Assembly (NCBI GenBank): GCA_029265075.1 | Contig: JAJUJZ010000006.1 | Coordinates: 1 to 52,452 of the forward strand | Direction: 5' to 3' | DNA length: 52,452 bases | From: Gammaproteobacteria bacterium | Lineage (GTDB): Bacteria; Pseudomonadota; Gammaproteobacteria; Pseudomonadales; CAMLJR01 | Shown: positions 18,988-29,073 of the stretch, piece by piece | How the letters are laid out: the number at the start of each line of letters is the position of its first letter | Numbering within the stretch: position 1 is the first letter of the stretch | The notes under the pieces: generated by a model | What the model was told of the DNA's origin: nothing | The model's database searches: none | Seen by the model: only the letters and a program-made list of their open reading frames with translations | Position numbers and translations under genes: made by a program

Positions 18988-19853
18988 CGCAGCGGCACCC
19001 CGCGCTGCCGCAGCTCGCCGGTGAGAAATTCGTCCAGGCGCGGCAGGTGAGCGGCCTGCACTTCAATGTGATCAAGCTGGCTGCGCCGGTAATGCTCCAG
19101 CCGTGCCAGCGTCGCGCTGAGCTGGGTGGCATTCCCTTCGTCACCGCTGTAATCGATGCAGAGTTCCGCCTCCGGCAGCCAGAAGTCGGCATGATGAGGC
19201 GCCAGATGCGGTAGCGCCCGATCGCAGGCATGGAGCACGCCGGCGAGATAGAGCCAGTCACAGATAAGACGGCGACCGTGACTGCGGTGAACGTGGCCAT
19301 CGAGGCCGATTAGTCCGGCACCGGTCAGCAGGTCGTCCTGTGCCGCTGCGGGTGTCTGATAAAAGGCGCGCCCATATTCCAGCTGCTGCTGGACGGCCTG
19401 CTCCTGCAGCGCTGATTCCGGCCAGAGCACGGGAAACGGCGAGTCCTGATCGACCAGCACCCCGCCCAGTGCTTCGCCAGCGCGGGTCAGGTGCCAGCCG
19501 TTGAAATCGCGCCGCAGCAAGCCCAGCTCGCCCAGCAGACGCTGAACCTCGCGGGCGGAAATGCCATACCTGCGGCCAAGCTGCAACGCGTTCCAGTGCC
19601 GGTTATCCTCCAGACCGCGCAGCAGCGGGTGCTCGAGAATCTCCGCCGGCCAGACGATATAACGTCCATAACGACGGCTGTGCACGTATTCGCCGCCTTC
19701 GAACTCACCCTTGCCGGTCAGCAGCCAGCCGTCGTCGGCCTTCCGGATCCAGCCATAATCACGCAGTGTCGTGAACAGCTGCTGCAGCGGCAGGTGCAGC
19801 GCCTTGGCCACTGCCGAGGTCGAAAGCTTGTGTTCCGGCGCGACCTCGTTCAT
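18984..19853 (-). CDS. Protein with two tandem winged-helix-like repeats and a C-terminal PD-(D/E)XK/Vsr-like nuclease-type domain
   Basis: Repeats ending GWLLTGKGEFEGG...YIVWPAEIL and GWHLTRAGEALGG...FPVLWPESAL; C-terminal HRSHGRRLICDWLYLAGVLHACDRALP...ADFWLPEAELCIDYSGDE...LDHIEVQAAHLPRLDEFL. Confidence 0.65.
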   Translation of the reverse strand: MNEVAPEHKLSTSAVAKALHLPLQQLFTTLRDYGWIRKADDGWLLTGKGEFEGGEYVHSRRYGRYIVWPAEILEHPLLRGLEDNRHWNALQLGRRYGISAREVQRLLGELGLLRRDFNGWHLTRAGEALGGVLVDQDSPFPVLWPESALQEQAVQQQLEYGRAFYQTPAAAQDDLLTGAGLIGLDGHVHRSHGRRLICDWLYLAGVLHACDRALPHLAPHHADFWLPEAELCIDYSGDEGNATQLSATLARLEHYRRSQLDHIEVQAAHLPRLDEFLTGELRQRGVPLR

Positions 19854-19856
19854 AGC

Positions 19857-20480
19857 TCACCCGGCGGTCTGCTGATAGCGGTCAGTCAAGGCAGCATAGA
19901 GGGCATCAGGAAAATCGGCACGGTTACTGTCCAGCTCGGCGAGCAGCTCGACCAGATGCTCGTTGTCCTCGCGGCCGGCCCATAGCTTACGGTACTCGCC
20001 GCTCTTATAACCGTGGTCCTGGCGGAAGAAATTGAGTACGTTCTTGCCGACATACTGGCGGTGCAGGGTCGCGAAATCGAGTTCCACAGCGGTCAGCAGC
20101 TCCCAGAAGGCAGAGACCGAGAATGCTCTGTGACTGAGCGCAAAAGCAGCCAGTGCTTCAGTCGCCTCGCGCACGTCCTGCCCCTGATAACGCCAGTCGG
20201 CCAGTTCCGCCTCGATCTCTGCGGCAATCAGCTCGACCGCCTTGCCAGGCCGGAACAGTGCGCTCATACCGAAATGCCAGATGTCGACTACTTCCAGGCG
20301 CACCTGGGCGAGATCGGGCTCCTGCTTTTTCCACCATTTATAGCCGTAATGCTCGATCAGCTCGCCGCACTCGATCCACACCGCCCGGTACCAGGCGAAC
20401 TGCTGGTCAATCCACTCCGGATGCACCCTGGTGTTCATCCGGTCCTGCAGGGTCAGCATGGTGGTCAGGGCTTGACGCAT
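19857..20480 (-). CDS. dUTP diphosphatase, all-alpha (dimeric/MazG-like) type
   Basis: LQDRMNTRVHPEWIDQQFAWYRAVWIECGELIEHYGYKWWKKQEPDLAQVRLEVVDIWHF (ExxE...ExxD all-alpha NTP-PPase pattern). Confidence 0.88.
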   Translation of the reverse strand: MRQALTTMLTLQDRMNTRVHPEWIDQQFAWYRAVWIECGELIEHYGYKWWKKQEPDLAQVRLEVVDIWHFGMSALFRPGKAVELIAAEIEAELADWRYQGQDVREATEALAAFALSHRAFSVSAFWELLTAVELDFATLHRQYVGKNVLNFFRQDHGYKSGEYRKLWAGREDNEHLVELLAELDSNRADFPDALYAALTDRYQQTAG

Positions 20481-20579
20481 TTTAATTTCGCTCCGCATTG
20501 CACAAGGCGCTAGTGTACGGACTTTTTGCATCGGCATCGCGTCCGGACGACGGTTGACTTGGCGCCGGCCGACCCCCTA

Positions 20580-23450
20580 ATGTTTACCGCCTCGCCTGTC
20601 CGGAACGCGCCAGTGGCTCCCGCTCTGCGTCTTTTCATTACTCTGTCCCTGCTGGTCCTGCTGTTGCCCGGCGCAGCCGCCCCGGTGCAGGCAGCGCCCG
20701 CGCTGGTATCACTGGATGGCTCTGGTCGCCTGAACCTCACCTCCCGGCTACAGCTGGTCCGCGCCGAAGGGCGCGATCTGCAGACCATTCTTGCGCTGGA
20801 TGACAGCGTCTGGCGCCGTCTCGATCATCCACTGAGCCAGGCCAAGGGCCGCTACTGGGCCCGCGTTGCGGTGCAGAATGCCACCGACATGCCGCTGGAA
20901 CAGCTCATTGTGAGTGATTTTCCGGCTACCAACAGTATTGCCCTGTGGCAGGTCGATGCCGCTGGCAATACCCGCCAGCTGGCGGCGCCAGCCGGCATCA
21001 ACTTCCCATTCCTGCATCGCGACGAACGCCATCGCCGGGTCCTGGCGACACTGCAGCTGGCCCCCGGCGAGCAGGCACTGCTGGTGTGGCAGATCGAGAG
21101 CCGGCCACTGTTCCGCTTTGCCGCACGGGTGTGGCCGCCCGAGCAGTTCCAGCCAGCGGACCATAACCGTTCGCTGCTTTACGGCATGCTGTACGGCGCG
21201 CTGCTGATCATGGCGGTCTACAACCTCTTTCTCTGGATTGCGCTGCGCGAAAAGCACTACTTCTTCTATGTGATTTATCTGCTTTGCGCCGGCTATCTGG
21301 CCGGCGCCGAAGAAGGTCACCTTTACCAGTTTCTCTGGCCGGCCAGTGCCTGGCCCAAGGCACTAGTCCTTACCCTCGTTTCTGCGGCCTCGATCGGTGC
21401 ATTTTTCGTTTTCTCTTCTGCTTTCCTGCGCCTGCGTCGGCGGCAGCAGACGCTGTTTCGATTCCTGCGAGTGGTGGCGCTGCTGACCATCGGCGCGACG
21501 CTGATTGGCGGCATTCTCGAGCAGGCATGGGCAGCCCGAACTGCTCTGGCCCTAGCCATCCCTTTCTATCTGCTGGCGCTGCTGGCGGCGGTGCGCGTCC
21601 GCATGCGTGGATTCATCCCGGCCGGTTATTACGTGGCAGCCATGCTGCTGCTGGTGATCGCCATGGTGCTGAACAACCTGGTTGCGCTGGGCGTCTGGAG
21701 CGGCATTAGCGGGCTGGAGGATTTCAACGCCATTGCCACGGCAGTGATGATGGCATTCTTCTCCATCGCGCTGGCCAGCAAGATCGATCAGCTGCAACGC
21801 GACAGTGATAACGCCGCCGCCGGCATCGCCAGTGCCAACCGGGAGATTCATCGCATCAACAATGAACTGGTGCAGGCGCGCATGGAGCGCGCTGCCCTGG
21901 AACAGAGCGCCATCGGCGCGCGCCGTGAAAGCCAGGCCAAGAGCGCGTTCCTCGCCACCATCGGCCATGAAATACGCACGCCCATGAGCGGCGTACTGGG
22001 CATGGCGGAGCTGCTGAAAGGCACTGAGCTCAACACCAGCCAGCTGCACTATGTGAATATCATCGAGCGCTCCGGGCACTCGCTACTGGAAGTGATCAGC
22101 GATCTGCTGGATTACGCGATCATCGAATCGGGTGCCATGGAACTGCATATCGAACCGTTCGATCTGTTTGCGCTGATCGACGACAACACTGCGATTTTCA
22201 CACTGCGGGCAGTCGAAAAACGGATCAACCTGTTCGCCGAGATTGCTCCCGATGTTGACCGCCAGGTGCGCGGCGATCCGCGCAAGCTGCAGCAGGTACT
22301 GCTGAATCTGTTATCCAACGCGTTCAAATACACCGATTCCGGCGAAGTGGTGGTGCGGGTCAGCCGCAGTGCGCGAACGGCAGTCAACAGTGTTGAACTG
22401 CGGTTCGAGGTCATCGATACCGGCATCGGCATGAACGATGAGATCAAAGCCAAACTGTTTGAACCGTTTGCTGCTGAGGATGCCCCCATCTCCGGCAAGG
22501 GGCTGGGGCTGGCCATCGTCAACCAGCTGGTTCGGCTGATGGATGGCGAGGTTGGCGTTGAAAGCGCTCCCGGCCAGGGCGCCCGGTTCTGGTTTACCGC
22601 CCGTTTTCTGGTGGTCCCCGATCAGGCGCCGGCACCACGACCACTGCAGGGGCGCCGGGTGCTGCTGATCAGTGCGCCCGGCCTGGTTACCACCGCTCTG
22701 CAGAACACGCTGACGGGCTGGGGGGCCGTGGTGCGCCCTGCTCACTCTGCGGAAGCCGCGGTCAGCGCCGCTGCCAATGCGCGCTTTGATATCGTGGTGG
22801 TCGACGATCACCGCGATGCCGGCCTCGGACTGCCACTGCTGGGCGAGCTGCACGCAGCGCACCCCGGGCTGGCCCCGGCCATCCTGCTGACCGGTGCCAA
22901 TCGTCCTCAGATCAGTGCCGGGCTGACTACCGCTGGTGTCGCGCAGGTGCTGGAAAAACCGGTGGCCCGCGGCGCACTGCTGCAGACCTTGCAGCGGGTA
23001 CTCGGCCAGGCGCCTGACGCTGCCCTCCCCAAACCGGCTGCGCTGCGCAATTTTGCCTCACTGAAAGTGCTGGTGGTGGAGGACAACCCGGTCAATCAAC
23101 TGGTCATCAGAGAACTGCTGGCACAGCTCGGGGTAATCCCAGCACTGACTGAAAATGGTTTGCAGGCGCTGGACCGCATCCATGCAGAGCCGTTCGACGT
23201 GGTGCTGATGGATTGCGAAATGCCGGAACTGGATGGCTATGAAGCGACGCGCCAGCTGCGTGCCTTCGAGCAGCGCAGCGAACGCCCAGGTTGCCGCGTG
23301 GTCGGCGTCAGCGCTCACGCCGGCAGCGATTACCGGGAGCGGGCCTTACACGCGGGAATGGACAGTTATCTCACCAAACCACTGAGTCTCAGCGACCTTG
23401 CCCACGAGCTCCATGCCGCTGACCATGCCCGGCAGGCTCGTCCGCATTAA
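20580..23450 (+). CDS. Hybrid sensor histidine kinase: DISMED2-like / 7TMR-DISM / HisKA / HATPase / REC / REC (RetS/LadS-like architecture)
   Basis: Signal peptide; periplasmic domain; 7-TM block; [21 protein letters not shown] (HisKA); [13 protein letters not shown] and GKGLGLAIV (HATPase); two C-terminal REC modules. Confidence 0.9.
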   Translation: MFTASPVRNAPVAPALRLFITLSLLVLLLPGAAAPVQAAPALVSLDGSGRLNLTSRLQLVRAEGRDLQTILALDDSVWRRLDHPLSQAKGRYWARVAVQNATDMPLEQLIVSDFPATNSIALWQVDAAGNTRQLAAPAGINFPFLHRDERHRRVLATLQLAPGEQALLVWQIESRPLFRFAARVWPPEQFQPADHNRSLLYGMLYGALLIMAVYNLFLWIALREKHYFFYVIYLLCAGYLAGAEEGHLYQFLWPASAWPKALVLTLVSAASIGAFFVFSSAFLRLRRRQQTLFRFLRVVALLTIGATLIGGILEQAWAARTALALAIPFYLLALLAAVRVRMRGFIPAGYYVAAMLLLVIAMVLNNLVALGVWSGISGLEDFNAIATAVMMAFFSIALASKIDQLQRDSDNAAAGIASANREIHRINNELVQARMERAALEQSAIGARRESQAKSAFLATIGHEIRTPMSGVLGMAELLKGTELNTSQLHYVNIIERSGHSLLEVISDLLDYAIIESGAMELHIEPFDLFALIDDNTAIFTLRAVEKRINLFAEIAPDVDRQVRGDPRKLQQVLLNLLSNAFKYTDSGEVVVRVSRSARTAVNSVELRFEVIDTGIGMNDEIKAKLFEPFAAEDAPISGKGLGLAIVNQLVRLMDGEVGVESAPGQGARFWFTARFLVVPDQAPAPRPLQGRRVLLISAPGLVTTALQNTLTGWGAVVRPAHSAEAAVSAAANARFDIVVVDDHRDAGLGLPLLGELHAAHPGLAPAILLTGANRPQISAGLTTAGVAQVLEKPVARGALLQTLQRVLGQAPDAALPKPAALRNFASLKVLVVEDNPVNQLVIRELLAQLGVIPALTENGLQALDRIHAEPFDVVLMDCEMPELDGYEATRQLRAFEQRSERPGCRVVGVSAHAGSDYRERALHAGMDSYLTKPLSLSDLAHELHAADHARQARPH

Positions 23451-23887
23451 CCGGTGCGGCGCCGCTGCAGCTCGGCGCTGGGCAGATCACAGGCATCGCG
23501 ATTTGCCGCCAGAGCACACAGCACATCGGCACGGGTCACAATGCCCAGCAGTACCTGATCGCGGTCAGTTACGGGGTAGACCTTGGGCTTGTTCTTGCCC
23601 ATCCGCTGAGCCAGATCGACGATCAGCTCATCCGGCGACACTGTGAACGGCTCTGAGTGCATCACCTCATTGACCACCGGCCACCCTTCACAGTGGTAGC
23701 TGCTCACCATGATGGCGTGGATACAGTCCTGCTCGGAGACAAAGCCGATGACCCGGTGGGCGCTGTCGACCACTGGCAGGCCAAGAATGTGATGCTCCAG
23801 CAGCGTCCGGACCACCGCGCTGAGGTGTGTTCCGGCCTCGACATAAAGCGGCGGGCGCATGATCTGGCGAACGATGGATGCTGCCAT
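23447..23887 (-). CDS. Two-CBS-domain protein
   Basis: VRQIMRPPLYVEAGTHLSAVVRTLLEHHILGLPVVDSAHRVIGFVSEQD...VMHSEPFTVSPDELIVDLAQRM...YPVTDRDQVLLGIVTRADVL. Confidence 0.9.
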   Translation of the reverse strand: MAASIVRQIMRPPLYVEAGTHLSAVVRTLLEHHILGLPVVDSAHRVIGFVSEQDCIHAIMVSSYHCEGWPVVNEVMHSEPFTVSPDELIVDLAQRMGKNKPKVYPVTDRDQVLLGIVTRADVLCALAANRDACDLPSAELQRRRTG

Positions 23888-23986
23888 GACGAATCCTTCC
23901 CTCTGCACTCTTTCCCGGACTATACCTGCACCAGCTCCACCGGCCTCATTAAAAAAAGCAATGAAAGCCGGCGGTTTTCTAATCAC

Positions 23987-25156
23987 TCAGCGTGGTGCGG
24001 TGTAGGTAGCCTGCCGGAATCCCGGCTTTGACAGCACGAACTGCCACAAATGAATGGTGCGTGCGCGGAAGGCACCGGCACAGCAGTTGAGGTAGTAGCG
24101 CCACATCCGGTAGAAGCGCTGGTCGTAGCGACGCGACAGCTTGTCCCAGTGCCTGCAGAAATTCTCATCCCACGCTTTCAGTGTGCGGGCATAGTCGGGT
24201 CCGAAGTTGTGGACATCCTCGATATCGAGCAGCCCCTCGGCAGCGGTGGCTACCTGCGCCATCGACGGCACCTTGCCGTTGGGGAAGATGTACTTGTTGA
24301 TCCAGGGATCGTAGCTGGGCGAAGTGATGGCGTTGCCGATGGTATGCAGCAACATCAGTCCATCATCGCGCAGCAGACTATTGCAGACTTCCATGAAGAC
24401 GCGGTAATTGCGCTCACCGACGTGCTCAAACATGCCGACCGAGACAATGCGGTCATAGCGGCCGTCGACCTCGCGGTAATCCTTGAGCATGATGTTGACC
24501 GGCAGTCCGGCGCACCGTTCCCGGGCATACTGGGCCTGCTCCTTTGACACAGTAACGCCGTCAACCGCCACCCCGTAATTACGGGCGGCGTAATCGACAA
24601 AACTGCCCCAGCCACAGCCGATATCCAGCACTTTCATGCCCGGCTGCAGATCCAGCTTGCGACAGATGAGATCGAGCTTGGCAACCTGAGCCTCGTGCAG
24701 ATTGCTGGCCGTTCGCCAGTAGCCACAGCTGTACGCCATGGTTTTGTCGAGCATCAGGCTGAACAGCTCGTTGTCGAGGTCGTAGTGCTTCTCGGCCACT
24801 TCGGATGCGCGCGCCACTGACTGGCGGTTGCGCAACCGGCCGCCGATCACCTGCAGCGCCTGAACCCAGCGGGAGACACTCCAGTCGCCCGCGCGGGCTT
24901 GCAGCAGACGGAAGATGAGCTCATCGATGGCGTCGCAGTCCCACCACCCTTCCATGTAACTTTCGCCGAGGCCGAGCGACCGTTTTGAGAGTACGCGAGC
25001 GAAGGTGTCCGGATTGTGCACCTGAATGTCCCACGGGCGATTACCGTCGACCTGGACATCGGCACGCGCCAGCAGCTCGCGCAGAACTTTTTCAAGCGGG
25101 GATCCGGTGGCCGGAGCAGACGAAGAGGCGGAACTGCTTGGCATAAATTCAGACAT
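23987..25156 (-). CDS. cfa: Cyclopropane-fatty-acyl-phospholipid synthase
   Basis: HYDLDNELFSLMLDKTMAYSCGYW, VLDIGCGWGSF, VSVGMFEHVG, NKYIFPNGKVPS. Confidence 0.95.
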   Translation of the reverse strand: MSEFMPSSSASSSAPATGSPLEKVLRELLARADVQVDGNRPWDIQVHNPDTFARVLSKRSLGLGESYMEGWWDCDAIDELIFRLLQARAGDWSVSRWVQALQVIGGRLRNRQSVARASEVAEKHYDLDNELFSLMLDKTMAYSCGYWRTASNLHEAQVAKLDLICRKLDLQPGMKVLDIGCGWGSFVDYAARNYGVAVDGVTVSKEQAQYARERCAGLPVNIMLKDYREVDGRYDRIVSVGMFEHVGERNYRVFMEVCNSLLRDDGLMLLHTIGNAITSPSYDPWINKYIFPNGKVPSMAQVATAAEGLLDIEDVHNFGPDYARTLKAWDENFCRHWDKLSRRYDQRFYRMWRYYLNCCAGAFRARTIHLWQFVLSKPGFRQATYTAPR

Positions 25157-25295
25157 GGCGACTCCCAATTGCAGTAACAGCTCATGAGTATCAGCACACG
25201 CTCTGACCTTAGCGTACTCCCCGGTTCCGGGCAATGGCAGGCGAGAAGGGCAAATTACGTATTGGTAAGCCGCAAAACGAGGTAACCGCAAAATT

Positions 25296-25311
25296 TGGCA
25301 CTTTCTTCGCA
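25296..25311 (+). promoter_or_regulatory. Sigma54-like promoter motif upstream of prc
   Basis: TGGCAC-TTTCT-TCGCA versus consensus TGGCAC-N5-TTGCA; GG and GC elements correctly spaced, one mismatch. Confidence 0.35.
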
Positions 25312-25436
25312 AATTGCGGAAAGATGCTGCAGGCCGCGGTCTCACTTGGCCCCGGCGTCAGGGTTGACCCATAATACGGTCGTCCGGCGGGTCGGGCCGC
25401 TCTGCAGTCCGCCGCCCCTTCCAGAGAAGACGCCTT

Positions 25437-27563
25437 ATGCAGTTCAAGCTTCGCCCCTCATTGCTGTTGTTGGCTTTCCTGTTCGCCGGTCTGTGTGCGC
25501 ACGCCGCGCCCCAGCTGCGTGACCCGACCGACCTGACATGGACGCCGGAGCAGAGCAAAACAGCGGCCGAGATCGTCGCGCGCCTCGAAAACCAGCATTA
25601 CAACAAGCAGGCGTTCAATGATGAGCTCTCCTCGCGGCTGCTCGACTCTTATATCGAGAGTCTCGACCCACAGCGACTGTTTCTGTTGCAGAGCGATATC
25701 GATGAGTTCCAGCGTTACCGCCACACGCTGGATGACACTCTCCGTCGCGGCGAGCTGGAGCCGGGGTTTCTGATCTTCCAGCGCTATGCCACCCGCATTA
25801 TCGATCGGCTCAGGACCGAGCTTGACCGGCTCGAGGAAACCATCGCGGCGATGGATTTCTCGCGCGACGAGTATCTCGAGACTGACCGCAGCAAGGCCCC
25901 CTGGCCCCGCACCGCTGCCGAGGCGGACGAGCTGTGGCGCCTGCGGCTCAAGAACAATGTCCTCAGCCTCAGGCTGGCCGGTAAACCTGAAGAGGAGATT
26001 GTCGAGCTCCTGCAAAAGCGCTATCGCAATCAGCTCAACCGGGTGCAGCAGTACGAAGGCGAGGACGTGTTTCAGACCTACATGAATGCGCTGGCCAGCC
26101 TCTACGATCCGCACACCAATTACCTGTCGCCGCGTACCTCGGAAAACTTCAACATCAACATGAGCCTCAAGCTGCAGGGCATTGGCGCAGTGCTGCAGGC
26201 GCAGGACGAATATACCCAGATCGCCCGGCTGGTACCGGCCGGACCGGCCCACAAACAGGGTGAGCTGCAGCCGGCCGACCGTATCGTTGGTGTGGCCGAA
26301 GGTCTCGACGGTCCCATGCAGGACATCGTCGGCTGGCGCCTCGACGATGTGGTCGACCTGATCCGTGGCGAGAAAGGCACCATCGTGCGGCTGGAAGTAA
26401 TCCCTGCCGGCTCGCAGAGCGAGAGCGAACGCAAGGTGATCGCCATCGAGCGTAATGAGGTCAACCTCGAAGAACAGAGCGCGCAGAAGCGGGTGCTGGA
26501 GATCTGGCATAACGATCGCACGGTCAAGCTCGGTGTCATCGACATCCCTGCGTTCTACATTGATTTCGACGCCATGCGCGCAGGCGACCTTACCTACCGC
26601 AGCACCACGCGAGACGTGCAGAAGCTGCTGCAGGAGCTGCTTGAGGAAGGCGTGGAAGGGATTGTGGTCGACCTGCGCGATAACGGGGGCGGCTCACTGC
26701 AGGAGGCCAACGCACTGATCGGCCTGTTCATCGATTCGGGCCCGACGGTACAGATCCGCCACTCCTCTACCCGCGTCTTCCGCGAGGGTAAGCCGCGCAG
26801 CTCAGCCTATTACGACGGGCCGCTTCTGGTGCTGATTAACCGCCTCAGCGCGTCGGCGTCGGAGATCTTTGCCGGCGCCATCCAGGACTACCAGCGCGGC
26901 ATCGTGGTGGGTGATCAGTCGTTCGGCAAAGGAACGGTACAGTCGCTGGCGCCGCTGCAGCATGGCGAGCTCAAGCTGACGGAGTCGAAGTTCTACCGGA
27001 TCTCGGGTGACAGTACCCAGCATCGCGGCGTGGTCCCCGACCTGCTGTTCCCGTCGATCTACAGTGCCGCCGAAGTGGGCGAAAGCGCCTTTGACAACGC
27101 GCTCCCCTGGGACCGTATCAGTCCGGTGCGGCATCGTATCTACTTCGACATCGAGCAGGCGCTGCCGCAGCTGCGCACTCAGCACCAGCGGCGGATCGAA
27201 ACCGATCCCGATTTCGTCTACCTCACCCAGCAGCTCGCGCTCGCCGAAGAGCTGCGCAACCGCACGCGCGTGTCACTCAATGAAGAAAAACGGCGTGAGC
27301 AGCAGGCGGAGGAGAAGAAGCGACAGCTGGCTCTGGAAAATGCGCGGCGCAAATCCCGCGGCCTCGAACCGCTGACCGATCTGGCGAGTACACCTGCCGA
27401 ACTGGACGCCGACCTACCGGCGGGCACTGCCGACACTGAAAACCGGCAGGATGAGGTCGCCGACCCGCTGTTGATGGAGGCGGCGCACGTGCTGGCCGAC
27501 GCTCTCCCGATTTATCAGCGACCCAGCTTCGCCTACCGCGACTATCGCTCCACCGGGTCCTGA
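25437..27563 (+). CDS. prc: Carboxy-terminal processing (tail-specific) protease
   Basis: DPHTNYLSPRTSENFNINMSLKLQGIGAVLQ, VVDLRDNGGGSLQEA, SASASEIFAGAIQDYQRGIVVGDQSFGKGTVQ. Confidence 0.97.
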   Translation: MQFKLRPSLLLLAFLFAGLCAHAAPQLRDPTDLTWTPEQSKTAAEIVARLENQHYNKQAFNDELSSRLLDSYIESLDPQRLFLLQSDIDEFQRYRHTLDDTLRRGELEPGFLIFQRYATRIIDRLRTELDRLEETIAAMDFSRDEYLETDRSKAPWPRTAAEADELWRLRLKNNVLSLRLAGKPEEEIVELLQKRYRNQLNRVQQYEGEDVFQTYMNALASLYDPHTNYLSPRTSENFNINMSLKLQGIGAVLQAQDEYTQIARLVPAGPAHKQGELQPADRIVGVAEGLDGPMQDIVGWRLDDVVDLIRGEKGTIVRLEVIPAGSQSESERKVIAIERNEVNLEEQSAQKRVLEIWHNDRTVKLGVIDIPAFYIDFDAMRAGDLTYRSTTRDVQKLLQELLEEGVEGIVVDLRDNGGGSLQEANALIGLFIDSGPTVQIRHSSTRVFREGKPRSSAYYDGPLLVLINRLSASASEIFAGAIQDYQRGIVVGDQSFGKGTVQSLAPLQHGELKLTESKFYRISGDSTQHRGVVPDLLFPSIYSAAEVGESAFDNALPWDRISPVRHRIYFDIEQALPQLRTQHQRRIETDPDFVYLTQQLALAEELRNRTRVSLNEEKRREQQAEEKKRQLALENARRKSRGLEPLTDLASTPAELDADLPAGTADTENRQDEVADPLLMEAAHVLADALPIYQRPSFAYRDYRSTGS

Positions 27564-27576
27564 CCGCGACCGGTTC

Positions 27577-28932
27577 TCAGCGAGCCGGTACCCGCATGGT
27601 GACGAATTCCTCCGCCGCCGTCGGATGGATGCCGATGGTGGCGTCAAACTGCGCCTTGGTCGCGCCTGCCTTGATGGCGATTGCCAGCCCCTGGATGATT
27701 TCTCCTGCATCCGGGCCCAGCATATGGGCGCCCACCACCCGGTCACTGGCTGCATCCACTACCAGTTTCATCAGGGTCTTTTCGGGGTTGCCGGAAAGCG
27801 TGTGCTTGAGCTGCGTGAATTTCGCGGTATATACCCGGATCTCCCCATAGCGCTCTCGCGCAGCTTCCTCGCTGAGCCCTACTGTCGCCATATTGGGCTG
27901 ACTGAAAATAGCGGTTGGCACGTTTTCGAGATTGACCGAGGCGTCGAGCTCCGGCTTGAAGAGCCGCCTTGCCACCGCCATGCCCTGCGCCAGTGCTACC
28001 GGAGTCAGCTCCATGCCACCGATGACGTCGCCGACTGCGTAGATGTTCGGCACCGAGGTCTGGAACTGGGCATTGACTTCGATATGGCCCTGCTCCCCGG
28101 TCCGGATGCCCACCTGCTCCAGACCGAGCCTGTCGGTGCTGGGGCGTCGCCCGGTGGCATACAGCACCAGGTCCACCTCGGTTTCAGAACCATCGTTGAG
28201 CTGGACGGCCAGTGCTTCTCCCCGCCGCTCGATCCGCTCGACCTCCGTGGCAAAGCGGAGCTTCACCCCTTTACGCTGCATCTCTTCAGCCAGCTGCTGC
28301 CGCAGCTCAGCATCGAAGCCGCGCAGGAACAGATCGCGGCGGTAGACGAGCTGCGTTTCGACGCCGAGACCGTTGAGAATGGACGCGAATTCCACGGCGA
28401 TATAACCGCCACCAACGATCAGGGCACGATGCGGGAATTCTTCCAGATGGAACAGCTCATTGGACGTGATCACCAGGTCGCTGCCGGGGAACTCCGGTAC
28501 CCAGGGCCAGCCGCCCGGTGCCAGCAGGATGTATTCGGCTGTCACCTGCTGATCGCCCACCTGCACCGTATGGGCGTCCACCAGCGACGCCCGCGCCTCG
28601 AACAGCGTGACATCGGCATTGATCAGCAGGTTACGATAGATCTCATTGAGCCGCGCGATCTCGCGGTCCTTGTTTCTGATCAGCGTTTCCCAGTCGAATA
28701 CCGGCGCTCCGGTATCCCAGCCGAAGCCGCGGGAGTCACGAAACAGTTCATCAAACTGGGCGGCATAGGCAAGCAGCTTTTTGGGCACGCAGCCAACATT
28801 GACGCAGGTGCCGCCGAGATAACGATCCTCCGCGACCGCAACCCGGGCACCGAACTGGGCCGCCATCCGGCTGGCGCGCACGCCGCCGGAACCGGCGCCA
28901 ATCACAAACAGATCAAAATCGTACTCGGCCAC
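27577..28932 (-). CDS. gor: Glutathione-disulfide reductase
   Basis: [33 protein letters not shown]-terminal [13 protein letters not shown]. Confidence 0.96.
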   Translation of the reverse strand: MAEYDFDLFVIGAGSGGVRASRMAAQFGARVAVAEDRYLGGTCVNVGCVPKKLLAYAAQFDELFRDSRGFGWDTGAPVFDWETLIRNKDREIARLNEIYRNLLINADVTLFEARASLVDAHTVQVGDQQVTAEYILLAPGGWPWVPEFPGSDLVITSNELFHLEEFPHRALIVGGGYIAVEFASILNGLGVETQLVYRRDLFLRGFDAELRQQLAEEMQRKGVKLRFATEVERIERRGEALAVQLNDGSETEVDLVLYATGRRPSTDRLGLEQVGIRTGEQGHIEVNAQFQTSVPNIYAVGDVIGGMELTPVALAQGMAVARRLFKPELDASVNLENVPTAIFSQPNMATVGLSEEAARERYGEIRVYTAKFTQLKHTLSGNPEKTLMKLVVDAASDRVVGAHMLGPDAGEIIQGLAIAIKAGATKAQFDATIGIHPTAAEEFVTMRVPAR

Positions 28933-29073
28933 AATACTGCTCCTGCACGAAAAAGTGAGAGCTTACCGAAAGCAGCCGACCAGTGGGAATTCAGGGAAGT
29001 TCAACGACGGGGCGGACAAGACGCTGCCGCGCCAGCGGACATAACCAGCCGGCGACTACGGAGCCGAAAGGAG

